NCBI RefSeq assembly: GCF_014192915.1 | Contig: NZ_JACHYN010000013.1 | Span: forward strand, 62,001-126,000 | Source of the DNA: Azospirillum sp. OGB3 | GTDB lineage: Bacteria; Pseudomonadota; Alphaproteobacteria; Azospirillales; Azospirillaceae | Length of the DNA: 64,000 nucleotides | Direction of reading: 5' to 3' | Shown here: positions 17,116 through 24,620 of the stretch, piece after piece | Layout: every line of letters starts with the position of its first letter | How positions within the stretch are numbered: the stretch's first letter is position 1 | The notes under the pieces: model-generated | What the model was told of the DNA's origin: nothing | Database searches by the model: none | The model's input: the letters and a program-made list of their open reading frames with translations, nothing else | Position numbers and translations under genes: made by a program

Positions 17116-17135
17116 CATACTAATATATTAATATG
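17116..17135. repeat. AT-rich near-perfect palindrome
   Basis: CATACTAATATATTAATATG differs from its own reverse complement at one symmetric pair. It overlaps the -10/spacer of the candidate small-RNA promoter. A related ATACTAGTAT palindrome occurs at 20324-20333. It could be an operator. Confidence 0.4.
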
Positions 17136-17200
17136 AAAGCAAGCGGGAAATCGGGGGTGGCAACCCATTTTCGACGCAGACCCACGGTTTCGTCGCTCCC

Positions 17201-17233
17201 GCTTCCGTCCCGCCGGAGCGACGGGACGGAAGC
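17201..17233 (-). terminator. Long hairpin just after the ppc stop codon
   Basis: GCTTCCGTCCCG (17201-17212) pairs perfectly with CGGGACGGAAGC (17222-17233), a 12-bp stem with a 9-nt loop, 14 nt downstream of the ppc stop. There is no T run, so it is more likely an mRNA 3' stabiliser or Rho-pause site than an intrinsic terminator. Confidence 0.55.
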
Positions 17234-17247
17234 GGCAACCGCAGAGG

Positions 17248-20067
17248 TCAGCCGCTGTTGCGCAGGCCGGCGGCGACGCCGTTGATCGACATCAGGATGC
17301 CACGCCGCACCCGCTCGTCACTGCTGCCGGCGCGGTGACGCCGCAGAAGCTCGACCTGGACGTGGTTCAGCGGGTCCATGTAGGGGAAGCGGTTGCGGAT
17401 CGACCGCGCCAGCAGCGGATTCTCGCCCAGCAGTTCGTCATGGCCGGCGATGGCCAGCAGATGGCGGCGGGTGCGCTGCCACTCCTCGCGGATGCGGCCG
17501 AAGATGCGCTCGCGCAGTTCGACGTCCTCCACCAGCTCCGCGTAGCGCGAGGCGATGGCGAGGTCGCTCTTGGCCAGCACCATGTCCATGTTGGACAGCA
17601 GCGACTTGAAGAAGGGCCAGGCGCGGTTCATGCGTTGGAGCAGGGCCAGGCCGTCCGGCTCCTCCTTCAGCCACGCCTCCACGGCGCTGCCGAAGCCGTA
17701 CCAGCCCGGCAGCATCAGGCGGCACTGCGCCCAGGAGAAGACCCAGGGAATGGCGCGCAGGTCCTCGATGCGGTCCGACTTGGTGCGCGAGGCCGGGCGG
17801 CTGCCGATGTTCAGCGTGGCGATTTCCGAGATCGGCGTGGCCGTTCGGAAATATTGGGTGAAGCCCGGCGTCTCGTAGACCAACCCGCGGTAGGCGCCGA
17901 AGGCCAGCTCCGACAGCCGTTCCATCGCCGCGTAGAAGGATTCCGCCGGCTCGACGCGGTTCTCCAGGTCGAGCAGGGTGGCCTCCAGCGTCGCCGCGGT
18001 CAGGACCTCCAGGTTGCGCTGCCCGACTTCGGGGCGCCCGTACTTCGAGGCGATGACCTCGCCCTGCTCGGTGATGCGGATCTGGCCGGACACCGCGCCG
18101 GTCGGCTGGGCCAGGATCGCCTGATAGCTGGGGCCGCCGCCGCGGCCGACCGAGCCGCCGCGGCCGTGGAACAGCCGCATGCGCACGCCGTGCCGGTCGA
18201 ACAGCTTCGCCAGCTCGATCTCCGCCTTGTAGAGCTCCCAGCCGGAGGTCAGGAAACCGCCGTCCTTGTTGCTGTCGGAATAGCCGAGCATCACCTCCTG
18301 CTCGTCCCCGCGCGAGGTGACCAGGGCGCGGTAGGCGGGCAGGGCGAACAGCCGCTCCATCGTCGCCGGGGCCTGCCGGAGGTCCTCGATGGTCTCGAAC
18401 AGCGGGACGATGTTGAGGCCGAGCGCCGGGGCACTCTCCACTCCGGGGCGCAGCAGGCCGGACTCCTTGAGGAGAAGCGCCACCTCCAGCAGGTCGGACG
18501 CGCCGTCGGTCTTGGAGATGATGCTGTTCGGCAGGGCCGCGGGTCCGTAGGTCTCGCGGAGCTGGCGGGCGGCGAAGAAGATCGCCAGTTCACCCGCCGT
18601 CTCCTCCGAATAGGCGTGGTAGGGCGAGTGCAGCGGGCGCGGGCTCTGGATTTCCTCGGCCAGCAGGGCGATGCGCTCGTCCTCCGACAGGGCGGCGTAG
18701 TCGGCGCAGCGCCCGGCGACCGCCAGCAGCTCCGCCACCGTGCGCTGGTGCACGTCGGAGTTCTGGCGCAGGTCGATGGGAGCCAGATGGAAGCCGAAGG
18801 TCTTTACCGCGATGATCAGGCGGCGCAGCCGTCCGGCGGCCAGACGGCCCGCCCCGTGGGCCTTCAGCGAGGCGTCCAGCACCTCCAGGTCGGCCAGCAG
18901 CTCGGCGCTGGTGGCGTAGGGATCGCCCTTGCCCACCGCGTTGCGCAGCGCCTCATGCTGGTCGAGCGTGCGCGAGGTCGCCGCCAGACGGGCGTAGATG
19001 CCGGTCAGGGCGCGGCGGAACGGCTCGTCGGCGCGGTGCGGCGAATGGTCGGGCGAGCGCTTGGCCAGCGCCTCCAGCTCCGGCGAGGTGCCGAGCAGCA
19101 GTTCGGACAGCGGCAGCTCGCCGCCCAGCTCGTGGATCTCGGTCAGATAGTGGTCGAGCGCGGCGGTCGATTGCAGGCGCATCGCCTCGCGCAGGATCGG
19201 TGCCGTGACGAAGGGGTTGCCGTCGCGGTCGCCACCGATCCAGGAGCCAATGCGGAAATAGGGCGGCAGCGACCACTCCCGCTCGGGAAAGCGCTTGGCC
19301 AGCAGATCCTCGAAGCGGCAGAACAGCTTCGGCAGCTCGGAGAAGAAGGTGTCGGTGTAGTAGGAGATGCCGTTCTTCACCTCGTCGATCACGGCGAGGC
19401 GCTGCGGGCGCAGCATGCGGGTGCGCCACAGCGTCAGGATGGCCTCCTGCAGCGCGTCCATGTTGGCCTCCGCCTCCTCCGGCGTCAGACGGGAGCGGTC
19501 GCGGGTGTCCAGCAGGGACGCTACCTTGTGCTCCAGCGCCAGGATGCTCTTGCGCTGGACCTCGGTCGGGTGGGCGGTCAGCACCGGGCTGACCTGCGCG
19601 ATGTCCAGCACCCCGGCCAGCCGGTCCGGCGCGACGCCGGCGGCCTCCAGCCGCTCCAGCGCGTAGGGCAGGGTGCCCTCGCGCGCCGGCGAGCCGGCGA
19701 TGGCGTGGTCGCGGGTGCGGCGGATGTGGTGCTGGTCCTCGGCGATGTTGGCGAGGTGCAGGAAGTAGGAGAAGGCGCGCACCACCGACATCATCGTGTC
19801 GCGCGGCAGGCTATTCAAAATCTCGGCCATCTCGCGGCGGGCGGAGTCGTCGTCGTCGCGGTTGAAGCGGACCGACGCCTGGCGCACGCTCTCGATGACG
19901 CCGTAGACGCCGTCGCCCTCCTGCTCGCGCACCGTGTCGCCGAGCAGGCGGCCGAGCAGGCGGATGTCCTCGCGCAGCGGGAAATCCTTGTCGTCGGTGT
20001 CGGTGTCGGTGCCGGTTTCGGTGTCGCTGACCGGAGCGGTGGAATGGAGGGCGGCGTCGGTGGTCAT
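17248..20067 (-). CDS. ppc: Phosphoenolpyruvate carboxylase
   Basis: 939 residues, full family length. Carboxylates PEP to oxaloacetate to refill the TCA cycle; cytoplasmic tetramer. The catalytic blocks are LTAHPTEVQRKS with the active-site His, IGGDRDGNPFVT, LGYSDSNKDGGFLTSGWEL and the mobile loop FHGRGGSVGRGGGPSY; the C-terminus ends GVAAGLRNSG, with the conserved ..NTG-like tail altered to NSG. The ATG at 20067 (GGAG 10 nt upstream) removes 25 unlikely residues. Residues about 13-27 are an odd Thr/Asp repeat (TETGTDTDTDDKD) from a simple-sequence run. It is apparently monocistronic, with two hairpins downstream. Confidence 0.97.
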   Translation of the reverse strand: MTTDAALHSTAPVSDTETGTDTDTDDKDFPLREDIRLLGRLLGDTVREQEGDGVYGVIESVRQASVRFNRDDDDSARREMAEILNSLPRDTMMSVVRAFSYFLHLANIAEDQHHIRRTRDHAIAGSPAREGTLPYALERLEAAGVAPDRLAGVLDIAQVSPVLTAHPTEVQRKSILALEHKVASLLDTRDRSRLTPEEAEANMDALQEAILTLWRTRMLRPQRLAVIDEVKNGISYYTDTFFSELPKLFCRFEDLLAKRFPEREWSLPPYFRIGSWIGGDRDGNPFVTAPILREAMRLQSTAALDHYLTEIHELGGELPLSELLLGTSPELEALAKRSPDHSPHRADEPFRRALTGIYARLAATSRTLDQHEALRNAVGKGDPYATSAELLADLEVLDASLKAHGAGRLAAGRLRRLIIAVKTFGFHLAPIDLRQNSDVHQRTVAELLAVAGRCADYAALSEDERIALLAEEIQSPRPLHSPYHAYSEETAGELAIFFAARQLRETYGPAALPNSIISKTDGASDLLEVALLLKESGLLRPGVESAPALGLNIVPLFETIEDLRQAPATMERLFALPAYRALVTSRGDEQEVMLGYSDSNKDGGFLTSGWELYKAEIELAKLFDRHGVRMRLFHGRGGSVGRGGGPSYQAILAQPTGAVSGQIRITEQGEVIASKYGRPEVGQRNLEVLTAATLEATLLDLENRVEPAESFYAAMERLSELAFGAYRGLVYETPGFTQYFRTATPISEIATLNIGSRPASRTKSDRIEDLRAIPWVFSWAQCRLMLPGWYGFGSAVEAWLKEEPDGLALLQRMNRAWPFFKSLLSNMDMVLAKSDLAIASRYAELVEDVELRERIFGRIREEWQRTRRHLLAIAGHDELLGENPLLARSIRNRFPYMDPLNHVQVELLRRHRAGSSDERVRRGILMSINGVAAGLRNSG

Positions 20068-20302
20068 CGTGGGTCGCTCCGGCTGTGCGAAGGTGAAACC
20101 GTCGAAAGGATCGGCGTGCAACTGTAAAGCAGTTTGCTGCACCCGCTAAAGCCCTTTTCCCCTTGTGGGAGAACGGCTTCGGCACGGTTGCGGACGCCGC
20201 CGCCCCGGTGGCGCCGGTTGCGCTGCGGTGTCCGCACAGATCTATCACTTGGCGGAAGGGCTCGCCACGGCGGCGCGCGGTCCTTCCGCCATGCGGTGAC
20301 GG

Positions 20303-20333
20303 CTGCTGATCAGCAGTACTTTCATACTAGTAT
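20303..20333. promoter_or_regulatory. Two adjacent palindromes in the ppc / lactonase gap
   Basis: The 297-nt gap 20068-20364 carries CTGCTGATCAGCAG (20303-20316, perfect) and ATACTAGTAT (20324-20333, perfect), in an AT-richer patch. They lie about 235-265 nt upstream of ppc and just behind the lactonase stop. Operator function is a guess; the rest of the gap shows nothing recognisable. Confidence 0.35.
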
Positions 20334-20364
20334 ATCAAGTTTCCTGGCAAGGGTTCCGGCCGGT

Positions 20365-21237
20365 TTACGACGCGCCGAACCGTCCCGGCGGCAGCCCGAC
20401 GACGCCGGGCGTGCAGGTGAACAGCCCGCCGGCCAGCGGTTCCCCGGCCGGGGCGTCCTGGGCGGCGGTGGTGATGAACAGCCGGTCCAGGCCCGGACCG
20501 CCGAAGGCGCAGGAGGTGACGTTGGACACTGGCAGCCGCACCACCCGGTCCAGCGTCCCGTCGGGCCGGAAGCGGCTGACCCGCCCGCCGCTCCAGTGGG
20601 CGACCCAGAGATGCCCCTCGGCGTCGCAGGTCATGCCGTCGGGATAGCCGTCCTCCTCGCCGAAGCGGATGTGGACGCGCTTGTCGGACAGGGTGCCGTC
20701 CGCTGCCAGGGTGAAGGCGAAGATGGTCCGGGACGGGCTGTCGGTGTGGTAGAGCGTCCGCCCGTCCGGGGACAGGGCGGGGCCGTTGCTGACCGTGTAG
20801 CCAGCGTCCGCCCGCTCCACGGAACCGTCCGGCCCGATGCGGTAGAGGGCGCCGGAGGCTTCCTGTTCCGCGTCGTCCATGCTGCCCACCCACAGCCGCC
20901 CCGCCGCGTCGGCCATGGCGTCGTTCAGCCGGTTGCCGGGTATGTCCTCCTCCAGCCGCAGCATCTCGGGTCCCATCGAGAGCCGGTCGCCGTCCAGCGT
21001 CAGGCCGACCAGCCGGCGCGAGCGCAGCCCGGCGATGAAGCCGGCGCCGTCCGCCCGCTCGACCAGCCAGCAGGCGGCCTCTTCCAGCGGCCAGGCGCGG
21101 CCCCGGTCGTCGGCGGGGGTGTAGCGCAGCAGGCGCGACCCGCGGATGTCCACGGCGAACAGGGCGTCGCGCGACGGCGACCACACCGGCCCTTCGCCAA
21201 GCTGCGCGCCCGCCTTCCAGACACAGTGAGCGTCCAT
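20365..21237 (-). CDS. SMP-30/gluconolactonase family protein
   Basis: 290 residues, one six-bladed beta-propeller. Family members hydrolyse sugar lactones with a divalent metal. The metal-binding positions fit: a Glu in QLGEGPVWSP, Asn in PGNRLNDAMADAAGRLWVGSM, Asn in VSNGPALSPDG and Asp in DGYPDGMTCDAEGHLWVAHW. The substrate (glucono-, arabino- or galactonolactone) cannot be told. AAGGAG is 9 nt before the ATG at 21237, which is better than the GTG two codons earlier. It is divergent from fba and there is no sugar dehydrogenase neighbour. Confidence 0.9.
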   Translation of the reverse strand: MDAHCVWKAGAQLGEGPVWSPSRDALFAVDIRGSRLLRYTPADDRGRAWPLEEAACWLVERADGAGFIAGLRSRRLVGLTLDGDRLSMGPEMLRLEEDIPGNRLNDAMADAAGRLWVGSMDDAEQEASGALYRIGPDGSVERADAGYTVSNGPALSPDGRTLYHTDSPSRTIFAFTLAADGTLSDKRVHIRFGEEDGYPDGMTCDAEGHLWVAHWSGGRVSRFRPDGTLDRVVRLPVSNVTSCAFGGPGLDRLFITTAAQDAPAGEPLAGGLFTCTPGVVGLPPGRFGAS

Positions 21238-21407
21238 GGTCACGGTCTCCTTCTCTGGCTGTCCGGCGCGATGCCGCGGGTCTTTTCGTCACAGGCCCGG
21301 GGTGACTTTCGCGGCAAGTCTTTTGCAGCGTTCCGGCGCGGGAAGTGGCAAAAAGAGCGCGTGGCGTTCGCCGGTCCCATGCCCATATGGGGCTTGACCG
21401 AACGATC

Positions 21408-21443
21408 GAACCGACGTTTGAACCAACGTTCGAACCAAAGTTT
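21408..21443 (+). repeat. Three tandem 12-bp repeats upstream of fba
   Basis: GAACCGACGTTT, GAACCAACGTTC and GAACCAAAGTTT follow each other without spacer and end 34 nt before the fba ATG. A decayed fourth unit may precede (21396-21407). Candidate binding array for a regulator or a slippage product. Confidence 0.7.
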
Positions 21444-21477
21444 CAAGGCAGTATTTTTCCGAGGGAGGAATTCACCC

Positions 21478-22557
21478 ATGTCTGCCCCGACCCGACTGAA
21501 GCCCGGCGTCGTGACCGGAGAGGACTACCGCGCGCTGATCGCCGCCTGCCAGGACGGCGGTTACGCTCTGCCGGCGGTCAACGTGGTCGGCACCAACGGC
21601 ATCAACGCCGTCCTGGAGGCGGCGGCGAAGAACCGCTCCGACGTGATCGTGCAGCTGTCGAACGGCGGCGCCCGTTTCTACGCCGGCGAAGGCATGAAGG
21701 ACGCGCTGCAGGCGCGCATCCTCGGTGCCGTGTCGGCGGCGCAGCACGTCCACCTGCTGGCCGAGCAGTACGGCGTCTGCGTCGTCCTGCACACCGACCA
21801 CGCCAACAAGGGGCTCATCCCCTGGGTCGAGGGCATGATCGGCCACGGCGAGGAGCATTTCCGCCGCACCGGCCGCCCGCTGTTCAGCTCGCACATGCTC
21901 GACCTGTCGGAAGAGTCGCTGGACTTCAACCTGTCGGAATGCGCCCGCGTCCTCAAGCGCCTCGCCCCGCTGGGCATGAGCCTGGAGATCGAGCTGGGCG
22001 TGACCGGCGGCGAGGAGGACGGCATCGGGTCGGAGGACCTGGACGCCGCCAACAACGCCCACCTCTACACCCAACCGGAAGACGTGCTGCGCGCCTATGA
22101 GGAGCTGTCGCCCATCGGCCACTTCTCGGTCGCGGCCTCCTTCGGCAACGTCCACGGCGTCTACGCCCCGGGCAACGTCAAGCTGCGTCCGGAGATCCTC
22201 GGCGCCTCGCAGTCCCTGGTGGCGGAGCGTCACGGTGGCGGCGCCAAGCCGCTGGCCCTGGTGTTCCACGGCGGTTCGGGGTCGGAGAAGGAGAAGATCG
22301 CCCAGGCGGTCGGCTTCGGCGTGTTCAAGATGAACATCGACACCGACACCCAGTTCGCTTTCGCCGAGTCCATCGGCGGCTTCGTGCTGGAGAACGAGGC
22401 GGCCTTCCGCCATCAGATCGACCCGCAGTCGGGCAAGCCGCTGAAGAAGCTGTACGACCCGCGCAAGTGGCTGCGCCTGGGCGAGCAGGGCATGGTCCGC
22501 CGTCTGGACGAGGCCTTCGCCGATCTGGGCGCCGCCGGCAAGTCGCTGGCCGGCTGA
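21478..22557 (+). CDS. fba: Class II fructose-bisphosphate aldolase
   Basis: 359 residues, exactly the usual length of class IIA aldolases. Zinc-dependent cleavage or formation of fructose 1,6-bisphosphate in glycolysis and gluconeogenesis. Visible blocks are VVLHTDHANKG (Asp and zinc-ligand His), EIELGVTGGEEDG, FGNVHGVYAPGNVKL, FHGGSGSEKEKI and KMNIDTDTQ, matching the E. coli FbaA type. The start is fixed by AGGGAGGA and by a strong codon-use change, although the frame is open far upstream. It is divergent from the lactonase, with the 12-bp tandem repeats in the leader. Confidence 0.95.
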   Translation: MSAPTRLKPGVVTGEDYRALIAACQDGGYALPAVNVVGTNGINAVLEAAAKNRSDVIVQLSNGGARFYAGEGMKDALQARILGAVSAAQHVHLLAEQYGVCVVLHTDHANKGLIPWVEGMIGHGEEHFRRTGRPLFSSHMLDLSEESLDFNLSECARVLKRLAPLGMSLEIELGVTGGEEDGIGSEDLDAANNAHLYTQPEDVLRAYEELSPIGHFSVAASFGNVHGVYAPGNVKLRPEILGASQSLVAERHGGGAKPLALVFHGGSGSEKEKIAQAVGFGVFKMNIDTDTQFAFAESIGGFVLENEAAFRHQIDPQSGKPLKKLYDPRKWLRLGEQGMVRRLDEAFADLGAAGKSLAG

Positions 22558-22601
22558 TCCGTCGGGGATAGGGGGTGGGAGGCCGGCATGGCCACTCGCC
22601 C

Positions 22602-23444
22602 CTACACCGACGGCACTACCCCGATCACCGGCTCCGGCGGCGTCGCGACTGCCGCCGGAGCCGGAGTTGGAGTCAGGACCGGCGCCGGGGGCGCCGCGAA
22701 ATCCACGGCCAACTGCTCCACCGTCATCGATCCGGCACCCGCCGCCACTTCGGCGCCGAACTGGAAGCCGAGAACCCAGTCGGTCTCATCGACGATTCCG
22801 CGGTCCTGAAGCTCGTCCAGCAGCCGGTCCAGGTCCAGCGTCCCGGCCAGCCGGTCGTCGCCGTATTGCAGGACCGTGTACTCCCAGTCGATCGGGTTGC
22901 CGTCCACCCCACCGCTGAACACCGGCTTGTTCCACAGGGTGGCGTCCCCCTGCGCGTCGGTCAGCGTGGCGACCGGTTCGCCGGCGGGGGTGAAGTAGCC
23001 GCTGTGCAGCCACACCATCACCTCGTCGGTCACGCCCTCGATCCCCTTGTTCGGGTCGTCGCCGATCCACAGGCTGACGGCGACGTTGTAGAGGTTCGTC
23101 GCACCGGTCAGGCCGACCTTGTAGGTCACGTCGAAGTTGGGCAGGTCGGCGATCCGCGCCGGCAGGTTCATGCTGGTGGACGGCGCGCCGTTCCATGGAT
23201 TGACGCCGTGCGTCAGCTCCGGATAGGCGCGCACCGGGTAATTCTCGTAGGTCAGGGCGCGGCGGCTGTCGTAGGGCCAGTTCCAGCTGATAACCGTCCC
23301 GTTCGGAAACGTCGCCTCATCAATGGCGATGGACTGGCTGAAGTCCTTGCCGTTGCGGTAGCCGCCCGGATTCCAGACGTTGCTGCTGGCCGCCCAGCCG
23401 CCGGCCTCCAGCCGGTTGGCGCTTCCCGTCAGCGTCGTGGTCAT
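22602..23444 (-). CDS. Glycoside hydrolase family 12-like protein
   Basis: 280 residues. The order of motifs fits the GH12 (endoglucanase/xyloglucanase) jelly roll: WNW near residue 54, AYPELTHGVNPW, TDEVMVWLHSGY with the candidate nucleophile E141, and GFQFGAEVAAGAGSMTVEQL with candidate acid/base E232. No signal peptide is visible, unusual for a GH12 enzyme. A Pro/Ala/Val-rich tail (251-280) reads like an interdomain linker that ends abruptly. The gene could be a truncated multidomain enzyme, or export could use another route. It converges on fba. The family call is by eye. Confidence 0.65.
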   Translation of the reverse strand: MTTTLTGSANRLEAGGWAASSNVWNPGGYRNGKDFSQSIAIDEATFPNGTVISWNWPYDSRRALTYENYPVRAYPELTHGVNPWNGAPSTSMNLPARIADLPNFDVTYKVGLTGATNLYNVAVSLWIGDDPNKGIEGVTDEVMVWLHSGYFTPAGEPVATLTDAQGDATLWNKPVFSGGVDGNPIDWEYTVLQYGDDRLAGTLDLDRLLDELQDRGIVDETDWVLGFQFGAEVAAGAGSMTVEQLAVDFAAPPAPVLTPTPAPAAVATPPEPVIGVVPSV

Positions 23445-23521
23445 GGTGGGTCCCCGCTCCGTTGCATCCTGTGCGGCGTCGGGGCTTCAACAAGGGCGGG
23501 CGGCGATGATCGCGGCGGCGT

Positions 23522-24376
23522 TCAGCCCCCGAGGAACAGCCGGCGGTCGATGTCGCGGGCGAGCCGATCCATCGGGCTCGACGGTTCGATGGCGTCGAGC
23601 CATTTGTTGTGCCAATGAAAGCAGAAGGCGCCGGGGAAGAAGTTGTCGAGGTCATACGCGATCGGCGACGCCTTCATGAAGTCGTTGAAGTGAAGCACCG
23701 GATTGTCGATCCACCCGGCGTCGAACCAGGGGCACGGCAGCACCAGGATGTCCATCGGTGTGTCATAGACCAGGCCGGCCTGCTGGAAACCCCAGCCGCG
23801 CCCGCGGTTCCGGATGAACTCAATGTTGCCCTTCATCGCTTCGGAGCGCGGCGTGGGGGAGATGTAGATCGCGCCGTTGGGATAGTCCTGCTGTTCCCAC
23901 CGGTAGGCGAGGATCTTGCCGGGGAACTGGTTCAGGAGCGGTGTGACGCTTCTCAGGAACAGGCAATCGAGGTCGAACCAGACGCCGCCGTATTTGTAGA
24001 GCAGGATGTACCGGACGATGTCGGAATAGAAGGACGCATCGATTGACCGCCCGAAGTCGGTTCCCTCAAGAAAGGTGCCGCGGCATTCGTCGCGTTCGGA
24101 GAAGGCGCGGATCTCGGCGTATTCGCTGATTTCATTCAGGTATTCGTTGTTGGTGCCATTTTGTACCCAGACAATGATTCTGTTTCCACGGCCGAGCACG
24201 TTGAACAAATGGCAACTTTTTACTGAAACGAGGTGCTTCTCGTTCAGCGCGCCGTCCCAATAAGCGTGGAAGGTGAGCGGCTCGGGCGGGGGCGTCTCGT
24301 CCTTGAGGAGCTTGGCGACTTCGAGCGAGAGAAGTTCGTCAGAAAAATCCTCCGGCGCGAATCGCAGCACTTCCAT
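23522..24376 (-). CDS. DxD glycosyltransferase (GT32-like, capsular sugar type)
   Basis: 284 residues. The sugar-binding DxD region is SDIVRYILLYKYGGVWFDLD (118-137; D135 and D137), as in Gly_transf_sug/GT32 enzymes that use nucleotide sugars with a divalent metal. No membrane helix or signal peptide. The ATG at 24376 has GAAGGGG 6 nt upstream; the frame is open to 24463. Codon use is visibly less GC-biased than in neighbours (several AT-rich stretches near 24180-24240), suggesting later acquisition. It may act on surface polysaccharide; its acceptor is unknown. The GH12-like gene follows 77 nt behind on the same strand. Confidence 0.8.
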   Translation of the reverse strand: MEVLRFAPEDFSDELLSLEVAKLLKDETPPPEPLTFHAYWDGALNEKHLVSVKSCHLFNVLGRGNRIIVWVQNGTNNEYLNEISEYAEIRAFSERDECRGTFLEGTDFGRSIDASFYSDIVRYILLYKYGGVWFDLDCLFLRSVTPLLNQFPGKILAYRWEQQDYPNGAIYISPTPRSEAMKGNIEFIRNRGRGWGFQQAGLVYDTPMDILVLPCPWFDAGWIDNPVLHFNDFMKASPIAYDLDNFFPGAFCFHWHNKWLDAIEPSSPMDRLARDIDRRLFLGG

Positions 24377-24482
24377 CGATGGCCCCTTCACGACGCCGTT
24401 CCCGGGGCGGGTCGCCCGCCGAACGCCGTTATGCAACAGGTTCGGCACGGCAGGCAACCTCACCCCCGACGGAACGCAGCCC

Positions 24483-24587
24483 TCACTTGCCCTTGCGGGT
24501 CAGCAGGAAGGCGAAGACGCCGATGGTCACGACGAACACGCTGACGGCGCCGACCAGGGCGATGTAGGTGGTGGTGTCGAAGTTCAT
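24483..24587 (-). CDS. 34-aa single-span membrane protein downstream of ccoG
   Basis: 34 residues, nearly all one hydrophobic helix (about 8-29, TYIALVGAVSVFVVTIGVFA) followed by a basic end, TRKGK. The strong Shine-Dalgarno AAGGAGG sits 6 nt before the ATG, and the start is 33 nt after the ccoG copy 2 stop, so the two are probably co-transcribed. The length and layout are like small oxidase subunits (CcoQ, CcoS, CydX) but the sequence does not identify it as any of them. Confidence 0.65.
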   Translation of the reverse strand: MNFDTTTYIALVGAVSVFVVTIGVFAFLLTRKGK

Positions 24588-24620
24588 GGCGCAACCTCCT
24601 TGTGTTGAAGTCAGGCGGAA

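Noticed and set aside
17335..20127. A 930-codon open frame on the + strand antisense to ppc
   Set aside because: It mirrors the ppc codon pattern (high GC at third positions opens the opposite frame), has no family motif, and ppc is certain.
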